DNA of 64,000 nt from JAPXSY01 sp034003585 (lineage in GTDB: Bacteria > Verrucomicrobiota > Kiritimatiellia > RFP12 > UBA1067), in NCBI GenBank assembly GCA_034003585.1, contig JAVEYH010000006.1, positions 10,628 to 74,627 of the forward strand, written 5' to 3'. Positions 18,872 to 26,887 of the stretch are shown in pieces. Made by a program: the position numbers and the translations under genes. Within the stretch, counting starts at the first letter, position 1, and every line of letters starts with the position of its first letter. The notes under the pieces are model-generated. The model saw only the letters and a list, made by a program, of their open reading frames with translations. It did not search any database and was not told where the DNA came from.

Positions 18872-20230
18872 CTATGCGCTCGGCAGGCGCCGGACCGCGC
18901 GCAGGATCAGGAACGACAGCACGGCCATCACGGCCAGCGAGACAAGCAGCAGGCCATGCCGCACGAGGAAGCGTCGCGCGCGCGCGGCGGCGCCGATATG
19001 CGGCCCGCCGTCGGGCGCGGCGGCGGCTGGCCAGACTTCCGCCCGGCGTCCGCCGCGCAGATAGCTCACGACGCTCTGCTCGTAGACCGGCGCCGCCACC
19101 GCTTCGGGCGCGCCGTAGACCAGCGCGTACCGTGCGCCCGGCTCGGCGATGAAGAGCGCGCGGTACGCCTGGCGTTGCGCGCTCACGCTGCCCGGCGCGA
19201 AGGTCAGCGGCGGATTGTCGTGGTTCTCGACCACCACCCGCAGCCGCGCCGCGCGCGTCTCGGGCAGCGCGATCTTGCACCGCTCGACCGGCGCGGTGTC
19301 CGGCAGGCGCACGCGCGTCAGCCGCGCGGCGGCCAGTTCGCGCCAGCCGCCCGGCACTTCGCACGCCACCGTGACGCGGCGGTCGAAGTTCTGCTGGTCG
19401 GGCTGCAGCGCAAGGCCCGTCACCGGCCATTGCGCGGCCTCGAGGGTCAGCACCGTCCGCTTGCGCTCGCGTTGCTCCTCGACCGTGAACGCCGGCACCG
19501 CCAGCCGCTCGGTGCGGAGGGTGTCGGCCACCGCCACCCGCCGGGTGTCGCGGAAGAGCACGGCGTCGATGCGGAACGGCCGCTGCTCCACGTCGTAGCG
19601 CTTGAATGAACGCTGACGGGTTTCCGCGGCGTCGCGCTCTTCAATCATCGATGCGTAGGCCGAGAATACCGTGTCGTCGGCGCGGGCGATCACCAGTTTG
19701 AAGAGCCGGTTGGTAAGATTCGGCAGCGTTACGCTCTCCTTCTTCACGTCGGCGTAGCGGCTGTAATCGAACAGCGGTTCCGCCGCGCGCAACGGCACCC
19801 ACGCGCCGTCCGCTCCCTGGACCGTGACCGTCACGCTCTGCTCGTAATCGCGCAGCGGCGTGCGCACCGTCAGGCGCGTGAGCGTGAGCGCGTTGGTGCC
19901 CTCCAACTCGCACACCACGGCGAGCCCGCCGTCGGGGAGCGGCTCGGCGCTTTGGAGGAGCGCCGGGCGTTCGACATGGCGCTCCTCAAAGCGGTAGGCG
20001 CGCTCCGGCTCGACAGCGCGCGGAACCTCGCGCCCGACGGTGTCGGTCACGCGCAGGTCGGCCCACTGCGGCTGCGTGTGGGCGAACACATGGTCGTCCA
20101 GCGGCACGGCGACCACCGTGGTGGACATGGCTTCGCCCTGGATCGCGCGCGTCACCCGCGCACCACTGCCGGCCAGACTCAGCGCGGCGGCACCCCACCA
20201 TCCGCACGCACACAACAGACTACGCATCAT
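18872..20230 (-). CDS. DUF3999 family membrane-anchored protein
   Basis: The 452-residue protein has an N-terminal signal segment (RSLLCACGWWGAAALSLAG), a long beta-rich exported region, and one C-terminal transmembrane helix (HGLLLVSLAVMAVLSFLILRAV) with a short basic tail. This layout and its position directly downstream of a DUF2339 gene match DUF3999, whose genes commonly sit in this pair. The function is unknown. Conserved-looking blocks include VPLDDHVFAHTQPQWADLRV near 43 and PLFDYSRYADVKKESVTLP near 150. Its ATG overlaps the stop of the DUF2339 gene by four bases, which implies coupled translation and a joint role in the envelope. Confidence 0.8.
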   Translation of the reverse strand: MMRSLLCACGWWGAAALSLAGSGARVTRAIQGEAMSTTVVAVPLDDHVFAHTQPQWADLRVTDTVGREVPRAVEPERAYRFEERHVERPALLQSAEPLPDGGLAVVCELEGTNALTLTRLTVRTPLRDYEQSVTVTVQGADGAWVPLRAAEPLFDYSRYADVKKESVTLPNLTNRLFKLVIARADDTVFSAYASMIEERDAAETRQRSFKRYDVEQRPFRIDAVLFRDTRRVAVADTLRTERLAVPAFTVEEQRERKRTVLTLEAAQWPVTGLALQPDQQNFDRRVTVACEVPGGWRELAAARLTRVRLPDTAPVERCKIALPETRAARLRVVVENHDNPPLTFAPGSVSAQRQAYRALFIAEPGARYALVYGAPEAVAAPVYEQSVVSYLRGGRRAEVWPAAAAPDGGPHIGAAARARRFLVRHGLLLVSLAVMAVLSFLILRAVRRLPSA

Positions 20231-22221
20231 GGGACCTCCCGTTTGTCCGGCACGGCGCGTTCTCCCGTCTCGAACAGGTTCTTGTAGGTCAAATACACGA
20301 ACGATCCCAGCACCAGCAGCACGCCGGTGGACAGGAAAGCGATGATCCGGTAGAGCGTGGCCAGGCCGTCGAGGTCGGAGGCCAGCAGCTTGGTCACGGC
20401 CAGCGCGAAGAGCGCCAGCCCGCACCAGCGTAGCCAGCTCCCGCGCAGGCGGATCCCGGCGAACAGCAGCGCAAAGGCGAAGAGGGTCCAGACCAGCGTC
20501 ACGGCGCCGCCGCGGAATCCTGGGGCGAACACGCGCGCCAGCAGCCCGGCCTCCAGCGTGAGCAGCAGCCACACCTGCAACAGCACCAGGCCTGTCACCT
20601 TGGCGGCGTGGCGGTACCCGCGCGCCAGACGCCACGCCGCGGTCAGCGTGACGGGCAGCACGCCGCAGAGCAGCGCGCGCAGCCCCGCCGCCCGCCAGAA
20701 GGCGGTGCCGGCCAAGCGCCAGGGGCGCAGCGCGTGATAAAAGCGGTTGAGATCGAAAAACAGTCCGCGCGCGCAGGCCAGCGCAAAAAGCGCGACGGCC
20801 GCTTTGGCGAGAAAGGGCTGTCCGGCGCGTTGCGCGATCCAGAGCATGGCCAGCGCCTGCAGGCACCAGGCGAAGGTCAGCCAGTGCGATGTCAACATGA
20901 AGACCGGGCTCATGGCCAGGAAGACCGCCGCGAACGCGACGAAAAGCGTGAGCGCGGCGCGGTCCAGCACGGCGCGGCGGATGCAGGCGTAGGCCAGCGC
21001 CACGTAGACGGTGGCCACGGCGAGCGCGACCAGCCCGGCGCCCTCGCGTCCGTAGACCGGCTTGAAGAGCAGAAAGGCCCACGTCCAATAGGTCGCGGCG
21101 TTGAGGCTGAGCGCGGTCCATTCAAACGCGCCGGTTTTCCGCTGCGTGCGCAGATGCAGCACGATCACCGAAAGCAGGTAGAGCAGGTGCACGCCCGAGG
21201 TGAAGAGCAGGTCGCGGAAGAGGTCGTCGGCCGCCGCGTGGCGCGAGCAGAACAGGAACGACAGCCCGTAGGCCGCCAGCATGCCGAGGCCGTTCAGCAC
21301 CGGCCAGCGGCGCGCCCACGAGATGCCGAGCACGCCAACACCCAGCGCCAGCACGTACGCATAGAAGAAGAGCGGATTCGCCGAGGAGCCGCCGAGCATC
21401 AGCGGCGTGGCGTAGCCGCCGACCACGCCGAGCAGGGCGATGCCGAGCGATTGGTAGAGCACCGCGAGGGTCCCGGCCGCGGCGGTCACGCAGGCCATCA
21501 GGCCGAAGGCCGCGGGCAGGGGCATCAGGTGATAGAGGATCGAAGCCGCATAGAAGGCGAAATAGAGCGTCACGAAGCCGGTGCCCGCGAGGCCCTGGCC
21601 CAGCAGGTGATACTTTTTGAAGAGCAGGCGCAGGCCCGAAACGATCAGCGCCACGCCGGCCGCCAGACTCAGGGCCACGCGCCCGAGCGGGCCCATCAAG
21701 CCCCTCTCGATCGAATACTTGAGGAAAAAGGCGACGCCCGCGAGCACGATCAGGATGCCCGCGCGCAGCAGCCAGTGGGTCGCCGCCGCATACTCCCACG
21801 ATTCGCCGGGTTTGCGGTACGCCTCGCCGATGGTGAACCAGTTCCATGCCTGGGCCACGGCCCGCTCGACCGCATTCGGCTCAGACGGCGCGGCCGTCGC
21901 CGTGCGCGCGGGCTGCGTCTCGGGAACCGCCAACCGTTCAGGCTCCGCGCGCGGTTGCGGCGGCGCGGACGGCGGTTGAGGCGCAGGCGCGGGCTTCACA
22001 TCCGCTTCGGCGGCAGATGCGGCAACGGCCGGCACGCTTGCCGCAGGCGGCGCAGGCTTTCCGGGCTCCTTGGCCATCCGCCCTTCCATCCGGATCAGCC
22101 GCCGCTGCAGGTCTTCCATGCCGCGGCACAGGCCCGACACGCGGATCAGCAGGATGAGAGGAACCACAAAGAAGATCGCGACGACTCCCAGCCCGATCGC
22201 CAACGTAAAAAATTCATTCAT
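20227..22221 (-). CDS. DUF2339 family polytopic membrane protein
   Basis: The 664-residue protein starts with one transmembrane helix (FFTLAIGLGVVAIFFVVPLIL), a short coiled segment (LCRGMEDLQRRLIRMEGRM), a Pro/Ala-rich linker (about 50-115), and then roughly 18 further hydrophobic helices. ESWEYAAATHWLLRAGILIVL and FLKYSIERGLMGPLGRVALS (about 140-180) are characteristic of DUF2339. The function of the family is unknown. AAGGAG precedes the ATG. The gene forms a coupled pair with the DUF3999 gene through a 4-bp overlap. Confidence 0.88.
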   Translation of the reverse strand: MNEFFTLAIGLGVVAIFFVVPLILLIRVSGLCRGMEDLQRRLIRMEGRMAKEPGKPAPPAASVPAVAASAAEADVKPAPAPQPPSAPPQPRAEPERLAVPETQPARTATAAPSEPNAVERAVAQAWNWFTIGEAYRKPGESWEYAAATHWLLRAGILIVLAGVAFFLKYSIERGLMGPLGRVALSLAAGVALIVSGLRLLFKKYHLLGQGLAGTGFVTLYFAFYAASILYHLMPLPAAFGLMACVTAAAGTLAVLYQSLGIALLGVVGGYATPLMLGGSSANPLFFYAYVLALGVGVLGISWARRWPVLNGLGMLAAYGLSFLFCSRHAAADDLFRDLLFTSGVHLLYLLSVIVLHLRTQRKTGAFEWTALSLNAATYWTWAFLLFKPVYGREGAGLVALAVATVYVALAYACIRRAVLDRAALTLFVAFAAVFLAMSPVFMLTSHWLTFAWCLQALAMLWIAQRAGQPFLAKAAVALFALACARGLFFDLNRFYHALRPWRLAGTAFWRAAGLRALLCGVLPVTLTAAWRLARGYRHAAKVTGLVLLQVWLLLTLEAGLLARVFAPGFRGGAVTLVWTLFAFALLFAGIRLRGSWLRWCGLALFALAVTKLLASDLDGLATLYRIIAFLSTGVLLVLGSFVYLTYKNLFETGERAVPDKREVP

Positions 22222-22285
22222 TGCCGGACTCCTTGAACACTGCGGTTGGGAATCACTTTAGGCTGTCTGTACCTGGGCATCAAGG

Positions 22286-22334
22286 CGGAAAAGCGTTATG
22301 GGTGCGGATTCGGCAAACCGGAATCCGCACCCAT
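22286..22334 (-). terminator. Terminator hairpin built into the 3' end of the toroid-protein gene
   Basis: A 14-bp perfect inverted repeat, ATGGGTGCGGATTC (22298-22311) and GAATCCGCACCCAT (22321-22334), covers the last codons of the upstream minus-strand gene. On the minus strand CTTTTCC follows eight bases later. The long stem with a distant T run suggests an intrinsic terminator of moderate strength. Confidence 0.55.
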
Positions 22335-23153
22335 CTGATCGGGGCGGCATGTCCCCAGCGCGAGCAGGCCGTAAAAAGTGTGCTCGGTGTCGCCCTGCGC
22401 GGCAACGGGAGACGCTCCGAAAAGGCCATCACCCATCCAGCACGCCTCGATGAAGGCCAGGTCTTCCGCACGCGACGCTTCCGTGCCGGGATTTTTTGCG
22501 GGGGATGCGAGCCTCCCCAAGGCGAACCGCGCCACCGCCGTGGCGAGCAGGTCGGGCGGTATGCCGGGGGCGGAGGCGTAGCCTCCGGCAACGTGATGAC
22601 GCGCGGCCAGGGCGGCGGCGTGCGGGGCGGTGTCCCGGTCTGCGAGCGCGGCCAGCAGCACGCCCGCGGCCAGCCGCGGGGTGGGGCTGTCCTCCGGCGC
22701 GGGCGAATCCGGCCGAAGGCGGCGGGCGCGCCAGATCAGGCGCATGATCCGGCGCGGCCGCAACGGGAGCGTCAGGCTGGCGAGAAAAACGCCGTAGGGA
22801 TCGCCTGCGCGCCAGAGGCTGGCCCAGCCTGTCAGCACGGCGCGGAAAACGGTTCGTTTTTCGACAGCCAACAGCAGTCGCGCGCAGGCGGCGTCAACCG
22901 GATTCGCGGCGCGCGTGTGGCGGGCCATCGCGGCGCAGAGTTCGTCGCGGTCATACGGCGTGCGCAGCGCCCGCAGCGAAAGCCAGCCGAAAAAGGTGTA
23001 GTAGGGATCGCTCCGGCCGTCCAGCCCGTTGAAGCCCCCTTGGGCCGCGCGGCGGTTCGCCAGGCTGCGGACCAGCGTGTTTCGCGCGTCCGGCAGCAAC
23101 CCGTCGGCGCCGTATGCGGCAAGGCGTTCCAGCGCGTCAAAGAGCGAGGGCAT
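22296..23153 (-). CDS. Prenyltransferase/terpene-cyclase-like alpha/alpha-toroid protein
   Basis: The 285-residue protein shows repeats of the prenyltransferase beta-subunit/squalene-cyclase type: RRAAQGGFNGLDGRSDPYYTFFGWLSLRAL (in two parts near 34-63), AARHHVAGGYASAPGIPPDLLATAVA near 185, and GDGLFGASPVAAQGDTEHTFYGLLALG near 240. The Gly-Gly-Phe or Gly-Gly-Tyr motif followed by a helix pair is the usual marker. The catalytic Asp/Cys/His zinc triad is not clearly placed, so I do not call it a prenyltransferase. Members of this fold also include protease-inhibitor and unknown bacterial proteins. No strong ribosome binding site precedes the ATG. The C-terminal codons form the terminator hairpin described separately. 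Confidence 0.6.
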   Translation of the reverse strand: MPSLFDALERLAAYGADGLLPDARNTLVRSLANRRAAQGGFNGLDGRSDPYYTFFGWLSLRALRTPYDRDELCAAMARHTRAANPVDAACARLLLAVEKRTVFRAVLTGWASLWRAGDPYGVFLASLTLPLRPRRIMRLIWRARRLRPDSPAPEDSPTPRLAAGVLLAALADRDTAPHAAALAARHHVAGGYASAPGIPPDLLATAVARFALGRLASPAKNPGTEASRAEDLAFIEACWMGDGLFGASPVAAQGDTEHTFYGLLALGTCRPDQMGADSGLPNPHP

Positions 23154-23249
23154 GGGGTGAACCTGAAACGTGCGGAGGGGTGCGATGCGGAGCCTCGGGT
23201 TCGACAGCCTCCCGCGGAGCGGAGAAGAGGGAACGGGAACGCTCTACGT

Positions 23250-23279
23250 CCAACGCGCAACTCTCAACGCGCAAGTTGG
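23250..23279. repeat. Short interspersed repeat with two CAACGCGCAA copies
   Basis: CAACGCGCAA occurs at 23251-23260 and again at 23265-23274, bounded by CCAAC and GTTGG arms. Translated in one frame the area reads like the STLNVQRSTL strings that I recall as intergenic repeats in Verrucomicrobia-type genomes. The surrounding 218-bp gap (23154-23371) holds this repeat and two terminators, and no gene. Confidence 0.45.
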
Positions 23280-23300
23280 CGGCGAGTCCGCCGCTTTTTT
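23279..23300 (+). terminator. Intrinsic-terminator-like hairpin on the plus strand
   Basis: GCGGCG/CGCCGC with a four-base loop (23279-23294) is followed by six T. No plus-strand gene ends here, so it either terminates antisense transcription or ends a small unannotated RNA starting in the interspersed repeat region. Confidence 0.5.
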
Positions 23301-23317
23301 GGGGGTGGGGGATGGAC

Positions 23318-23347
23318 AAAAGCCTCTTCCGCGGGTGCGGAAGAGGC
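23318..23347 (-). terminator. Terminator of the small AsmA-like gene
   Basis: A perfect 11-bp stem GCCTCTTCCGC/GCGGAAGAGGC with loop GGGT (23322-23347) is followed on the minus strand by four T. It lies 25 bases after the stop of the gene at 23372-24268. Confidence 0.85.
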
Positions 23348-23371
23348 CGTGTCCTCAACGGGATTGCGGAA

Positions 23372-24268
23372 TCATTTGCCGAAGGGGTTCAGCTTCTTCA
23401 GCTTGTCGGTGGTGGCCTTGGCCGCGTCCGCCGCGCTCTTGGCCGCGTTCTCCGCGGCCTTGACCGCATCATCCGCCGTCCCGGTCGCTCCGGAAGCCGC
23501 GCCCTTCAGCGCGTCCGTCGCGCCTTTCGCCGCATCGCCCGCACCCTTCAGGGCATCGCTTGCCGCGCCGCCCGCGCCTTTGAGCAAATCCCCGGCCGCG
23601 CCCGCCGCGCCGGACACCGCCTTGGAGAGGCCGCTCAACACGCCGTTCATGATTTGGGTCAGGGCCTCGGCCGCGGATGCGCCGCCCGATCCCTTGCCGA
23701 TGTCGCGCACGGTGACGGAGGGGAGGGGGAGGGTGACCGCCTTGCCGAGGGTAAGGCCCGAGGCGAAGGCGACCTGACCGCTGTTCAGCGTGAACTCCTC
23801 AATGATCACTTTTTTTCCGGGTTTCTTTTCGCCTGCCGGGGCTTTGGCCTTCTCCTCCTCCGAACTCTTCTTGGCGTTCGCCATCATGGCGTCGAAGTTG
23901 GATTTTCCGTCCTTGCTCTCGAACGCGATGGCGGGCGCGTCGATTTGAATCTTGCGGACCACGATCGTATCGCTCAGCAGCGAGCGCATGTTCAGGCCGA
24001 CCTCGATTTTTTCCACCGCGAAGGCGTCTTTCGCCGAGTAGCCCTGCGGATTGCCGACCTTGACCTGCGACACGGTGAGGTTGCCTGCCAGCGGGTTGAG
24101 TTTGACGTCGCCGACCGAGACCGGCACGCCGAGCGCCTTGGGCCCGCCGACCGATGCGGCGGTTTTGACGATCGGCCCGATCGTCATCGGCAGCGTCAGC
24201 ACAAGGGCCAGAACCAGCACCGCGAGCACGATCACGAGGCCGATGAGAAGTTTCATCAGTTTTTTCAT
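23372..24268 (-). CDS. Small AsmA-like lipid-transfer-type membrane protein
   Basis: The 298-residue protein starts MKKLMKLLIG and has one N-terminal transmembrane helix (LVIVLAVLVLALVLTLPM). The first 170 residues fit the AsmA/DUF748 pattern: VPVSVGDVKLNPLAGNLTVSQVKVGNP, a segment repeated in spirit by IEVGLNMRSLLSDTIVVRKIQID. From about 195 the sequence turns into Gly/Ala/Lys/Asp heptad-like repeats (LKGAGGAASDALKGAGDAAK), resembling LEA/apolipoprotein-like amphipathic helices. That tail is unusual for AsmA proteins and may bind membranes. AAGGAAA precedes the ATG at 24268. It lies 88 bases after gnd, beyond a terminator, and ends at a strong terminator. Confidence 0.7.
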   Translation of the reverse strand: MKKLMKLLIGLVIVLAVLVLALVLTLPMTIGPIVKTAASVGGPKALGVPVSVGDVKLNPLAGNLTVSQVKVGNPQGYSAKDAFAVEKIEVGLNMRSLLSDTIVVRKIQIDAPAIAFESKDGKSNFDAMMANAKKSSEEEKAKAPAGEKKPGKKVIIEEFTLNSGQVAFASGLTLGKAVTLPLPSVTVRDIGKGSGGASAAEALTQIMNGVLSGLSKAVSGAAGAAGDLLKGAGGAASDALKGAGDAAKGATDALKGAASGATGTADDAVKAAENAAKSAADAAKATTDKLKKLNPFGK

Positions 24269-24301
24269 CGCATGTTTCCTTTCGTCGGATCGGCGGATCC
24301 G

Positions 24302-24327
24302 AAAAGGCCGTTGCCACACGGCACGGC
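24302..24327 (-). terminator. Terminator after gnd
   Basis: GCCGTTGCC (24307-24315) pairs with GGC plus ACGGC (24320-24327) around loop ACAC with one bulge; on the minus strand C-T-T-T-T follows. It lies about 30 bases after the gnd stop. Confidence 0.55.
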
Positions 24328-24356
24328 AGTCCCGAATCCGCTTTTCCCCGATGTGC

Positions 24357-25853
24357 TTACACCGTGTAGGTCGAAGCGGCGGTGTTGCCTCCGCTCTCCG
24401 TCCAAATATGATGGTAGAACTCGCCGCGCGGCTTGTCAACACGTTCGTAGGTGTGCGCGCCGAAATAGTCCCGTTGCGCCTGCAGCAGGTTGGCCGGCAG
24501 GCGGGCGCTGCGGTAGGCGTCGAAGTAGTTGAGCGCGGTGCTCATGGCCGGCACCGGGATGCCGAGATCGACAGCCGTCTTGATGACCGCGCGCCAGGCG
24601 TTCTGGGCCTTGGCGATGACCTTTTTGAAGTATGGGTCAAGCATCAGGTTGGCGAGTTGCGGATCGGCGTCGAACGCCTCCTTGATCTTGCCCAGGAACC
24701 GGGCGCGGATGATGCAGCCCTGACGCCACACCAGCGCGATCTCGCCGTAGTTCAGATCCCATTTGTACTCGGCTGCCGCCGCGCGCAGCAACTGGTAGCC
24801 TTGCGCGTACGAGCAGATCTTCGAGGCATAGACCGCCTGTTCGAGCTGTTTGACGAAAAGCTTTGTGTCGACCTTCGCCTTGGCGGCCGGCCCCTTGAGG
24901 ACCTTCGCGGCCGCGACACGTTCTTCCTTGATCGCCGAGAGGCAGCGCGCGAACACCGCCTCCGCGATCTGCGGGATCGCCACGCCCAGATCGAGACCGG
25001 CCTGCGAGGTCCACTTGCCCGTGCCCTTCTGCCCGGCCGTATCGAGGATCACGTCCACCATCGGCTTGCCCGTCATCTCATCGTACTGCGAGAGGATGTC
25101 CGCCGAGATATCGATCAGGTAGCTGTCGAGGTCACCCTTGTTCCACTTGGCGAAGACCTTCTGCATCTCTTTGGCGCTCATGCCCAGGCCGCGCGCCATC
25201 AGGTCGTACGCCTCGCAGGTAAGCTGCATGTCGCCGTACTCGATGCCGTTATGCACCATCTTCACGAAGTGGCCGGCGCCGTCACTGCCGATCCACGCGC
25301 AGCAGGGGGAACCGTCATCCACCTTCGCCGCGATGTCCTGGAAAACACTCTTCACATGCGGCCACGCCTTGGCATCGCCGCCAGGCATGATCGCGGGGCC
25401 CAAGAGCGCGCCCTCTTCGCCGCCCGACACGCCGGTGCCGATGAAACGCAGGCCCTTCTCAGCCAGATATTTTGTGCGGCGGATGGTGTCGGGGAAATGG
25501 CTGTTGCCGCCGTCGATGATGATGTCGCCCTTCTCCAGCACCGGCAGCAGAGACTCGATTGTCTCGTCCACGGCCTTGCCGGCCTTGACCATCATCATCA
25601 CGCGGCGGGGCTTCTTGAGGCTTGCGGCCAACTCTTTCAGCGAGTGGCAGCCGATCAATTTCTTGCCCGCGCCGCGGCCGTCCACGAAGGCGTCGACCTT
25701 CGCCACCGTGCGGTTGAAGCAGGCCACGGTGTAGCCCTTGCTCTCCATGTTGAGAATGAGGTTCTCGCCCATCACCGCCAGTCCGATGAGCCCGATGTCC
25801 GCCTTCTTTGTCTTTTTGGCGGCCGGGGCCGCCTTCGTCACTTTCTTCGCCAT
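24357..25853 (-). CDS. gnd: 6-phosphogluconate dehydrogenase (decarboxylating)
   Basis: The 498-residue protein is a long-type 6PGDH, oxidising 6-phosphogluconate to ribulose 5-phosphate with NADP in the pentose phosphate pathway. The coenzyme motif GLIGLAVMGENL begins at about 21, GGNSHFPDT lies near 146, the catalytic lysine is in GSDGAGHFVKMVHNGIEYGDMQ-type sequence near 200, and the C-terminal domain has GTGKWTSQ and QAQRDYFGAHTYERVD. Start at the ATG at 25853, preceded by AAAGGA. An extra N-terminal stretch of about 17 residues is made almost only of Lys, Ala, Pro and Thr, unlike the usual family start. The SDR gene lies upstream on the same strand across a 109-bp gap with TCGA-rich repeats; both enzymes belong to sugar acid metabolism. 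Confidence 0.97.
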   Translation of the reverse strand: MAKKVTKAAPAAKKTKKADIGLIGLAVMGENLILNMESKGYTVACFNRTVAKVDAFVDGRGAGKKLIGCHSLKELAASLKKPRRVMMMVKAGKAVDETIESLLPVLEKGDIIIDGGNSHFPDTIRRTKYLAEKGLRFIGTGVSGGEEGALLGPAIMPGGDAKAWPHVKSVFQDIAAKVDDGSPCCAWIGSDGAGHFVKMVHNGIEYGDMQLTCEAYDLMARGLGMSAKEMQKVFAKWNKGDLDSYLIDISADILSQYDEMTGKPMVDVILDTAGQKGTGKWTSQAGLDLGVAIPQIAEAVFARCLSAIKEERVAAAKVLKGPAAKAKVDTKLFVKQLEQAVYASKICSYAQGYQLLRAAAAEYKWDLNYGEIALVWRQGCIIRARFLGKIKEAFDADPQLANLMLDPYFKKVIAKAQNAWRAVIKTAVDLGIPVPAMSTALNYFDAYRSARLPANLLQAQRDYFGAHTYERVDKPRGEFYHHIWTESGGNTAASTYTV

Positions 25854-25868
25854 GGTCGTTTTTCCTTT

Positions 25869-25946
25869 GGATTCGAGTGGGTCGAGTAAACCGATTGAAT
25901 CGAGTCTCGAATCTGCCGAATCTTTCGATTCCCCCGATTCTTTCGA
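25869..25946. repeat. Degenerate GATTCGA/TCGAATC repeats between SDR gene and gnd
   Basis: Seven or more imperfect copies of ATTCGA, TCGAG or TCGAATC in both orientations fill the gap. One near-perfect inverted repeat is centred on GAGTCTC around 25901-25918. No gene is visible here. Confidence 0.5.
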
Positions 25947-25962
25947 TAAAACCGGCGGCACG

Positions 25963-26820
25963 TCACACGCCGCTGTAGGCCGAGAAGCCTCCGTCGATCG
26001 GCACCACCACGCCGGTCACGAAGCCGGCCGCCCGGTCCGAGACCAGCCACAGCAGCGCGCCGATCAGGTCGTCCGGCTCGCCGAAATGGCCCATCGGCGT
26101 GTGCGCCAGGATCTTTTCGGAGCGCGGGGTCATCGACCCGTCCGGGTGGGTCAGCAGCGCGCGGTTCTGATCGGTCAGGAAGAAGCCCGGCGCGATCGCG
26201 TTGACGCGGATGCCGGCCTTGGCCATGTGCACCGCCATCCACTGCGTGAAGTTGCTGACCGCCGCCTTGGCCGCGCTGTAGGCCGGGATTTTGGTGAGCG
26301 GGCGGAAGGCGTTCATTGAGGAAACGTTGATCACCACGCCGGCCCGGCCGAGCGCCATCCGTTTGGTAAAGGCCTGCGTAGGCAACAGCGTGCCGAGAAA
26401 ATTGAGGTTGAAGACGAACTCGATGCCCTTGGGGTCCAGGTCGTAGAAGGTCACGAAATCGCGGTTCTCCTTCAGCAGGTCATCGGGGTTCAGGTACTCC
26501 ATGGCGGTCGTGCCTTTGGGATGGTTGCCGCCCGCGCCGTTGATCAGGATCGCGACCGGGCCGAGCGTCGCCTCGATCTGCGCGTTGGCCGCTTCGAGAC
26601 TCTCCTTCTCCAGCGCGTTGCAGGCCACGGCCATGGCCTTGCCGCCCGCCGCCGTGATCTCGTCCGCCACGCGCTGCGCGGACTCCAGCTTGAGGTCCGC
26701 CACGGCCACCGCCGCACCGCATTCCGCCAACGCCTTGGCCATCGCGCTGCACAGCACGCCGCCACCGCCGGTCACCACCGCCACCTTGCCGCTCAAATCC
26801 ACCTTAAAGGGAAGCGCCAT
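25963..26820 (-). CDS. SDR oxidoreductase of the D-mannonate oxidoreductase type
   Basis: The 285-residue protein is a classical short-chain dehydrogenase: nucleotide-binding TGGGGVLCSA at 17-26, NGAGGNHP at 94-101, active-site S168 (NVSSMN), Y181 and K185 (YSAAK). The GNHP motif and insertion LLKENRDFVTFYDLDPKGIEFVFNLNF are typical of the group that reduces fructuronate to mannonate in hexuronate breakdown (YjmF/UxuB-like SDRs), though gluconate-type substrates cannot be excluded. AAAGGA precedes the ATG at 26820. gnd follows downstream on the same strand, which fits a sugar-acid pathway. No uxaC or uxuA gene is in the window. Confidence 0.82.
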   Translation of the reverse strand: MALPFKVDLSGKVAVVTGGGGVLCSAMAKALAECGAAVAVADLKLESAQRVADEITAAGGKAMAVACNALEKESLEAANAQIEATLGPVAILINGAGGNHPKGTTAMEYLNPDDLLKENRDFVTFYDLDPKGIEFVFNLNFLGTLLPTQAFTKRMALGRAGVVINVSSMNAFRPLTKIPAYSAAKAAVSNFTQWMAVHMAKAGIRVNAIAPGFFLTDQNRALLTHPDGSMTPRSEKILAHTPMGHFGEPDDLIGALLWLVSDRAAGFVTGVVVPIDGGFSAYSGV

Positions 26821-26887
26821 GATGCTATCCTTTCCTTAACCATACCCTTAATCAAACAGAAAACATCGCTCAAGAAGAGGTGAGTGA

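Noticed and set aside
22296..23153. Calling the toroid protein a prenyltransferase.
   Set aside because: The zinc-binding Asp/Cys/His triad could not be placed.
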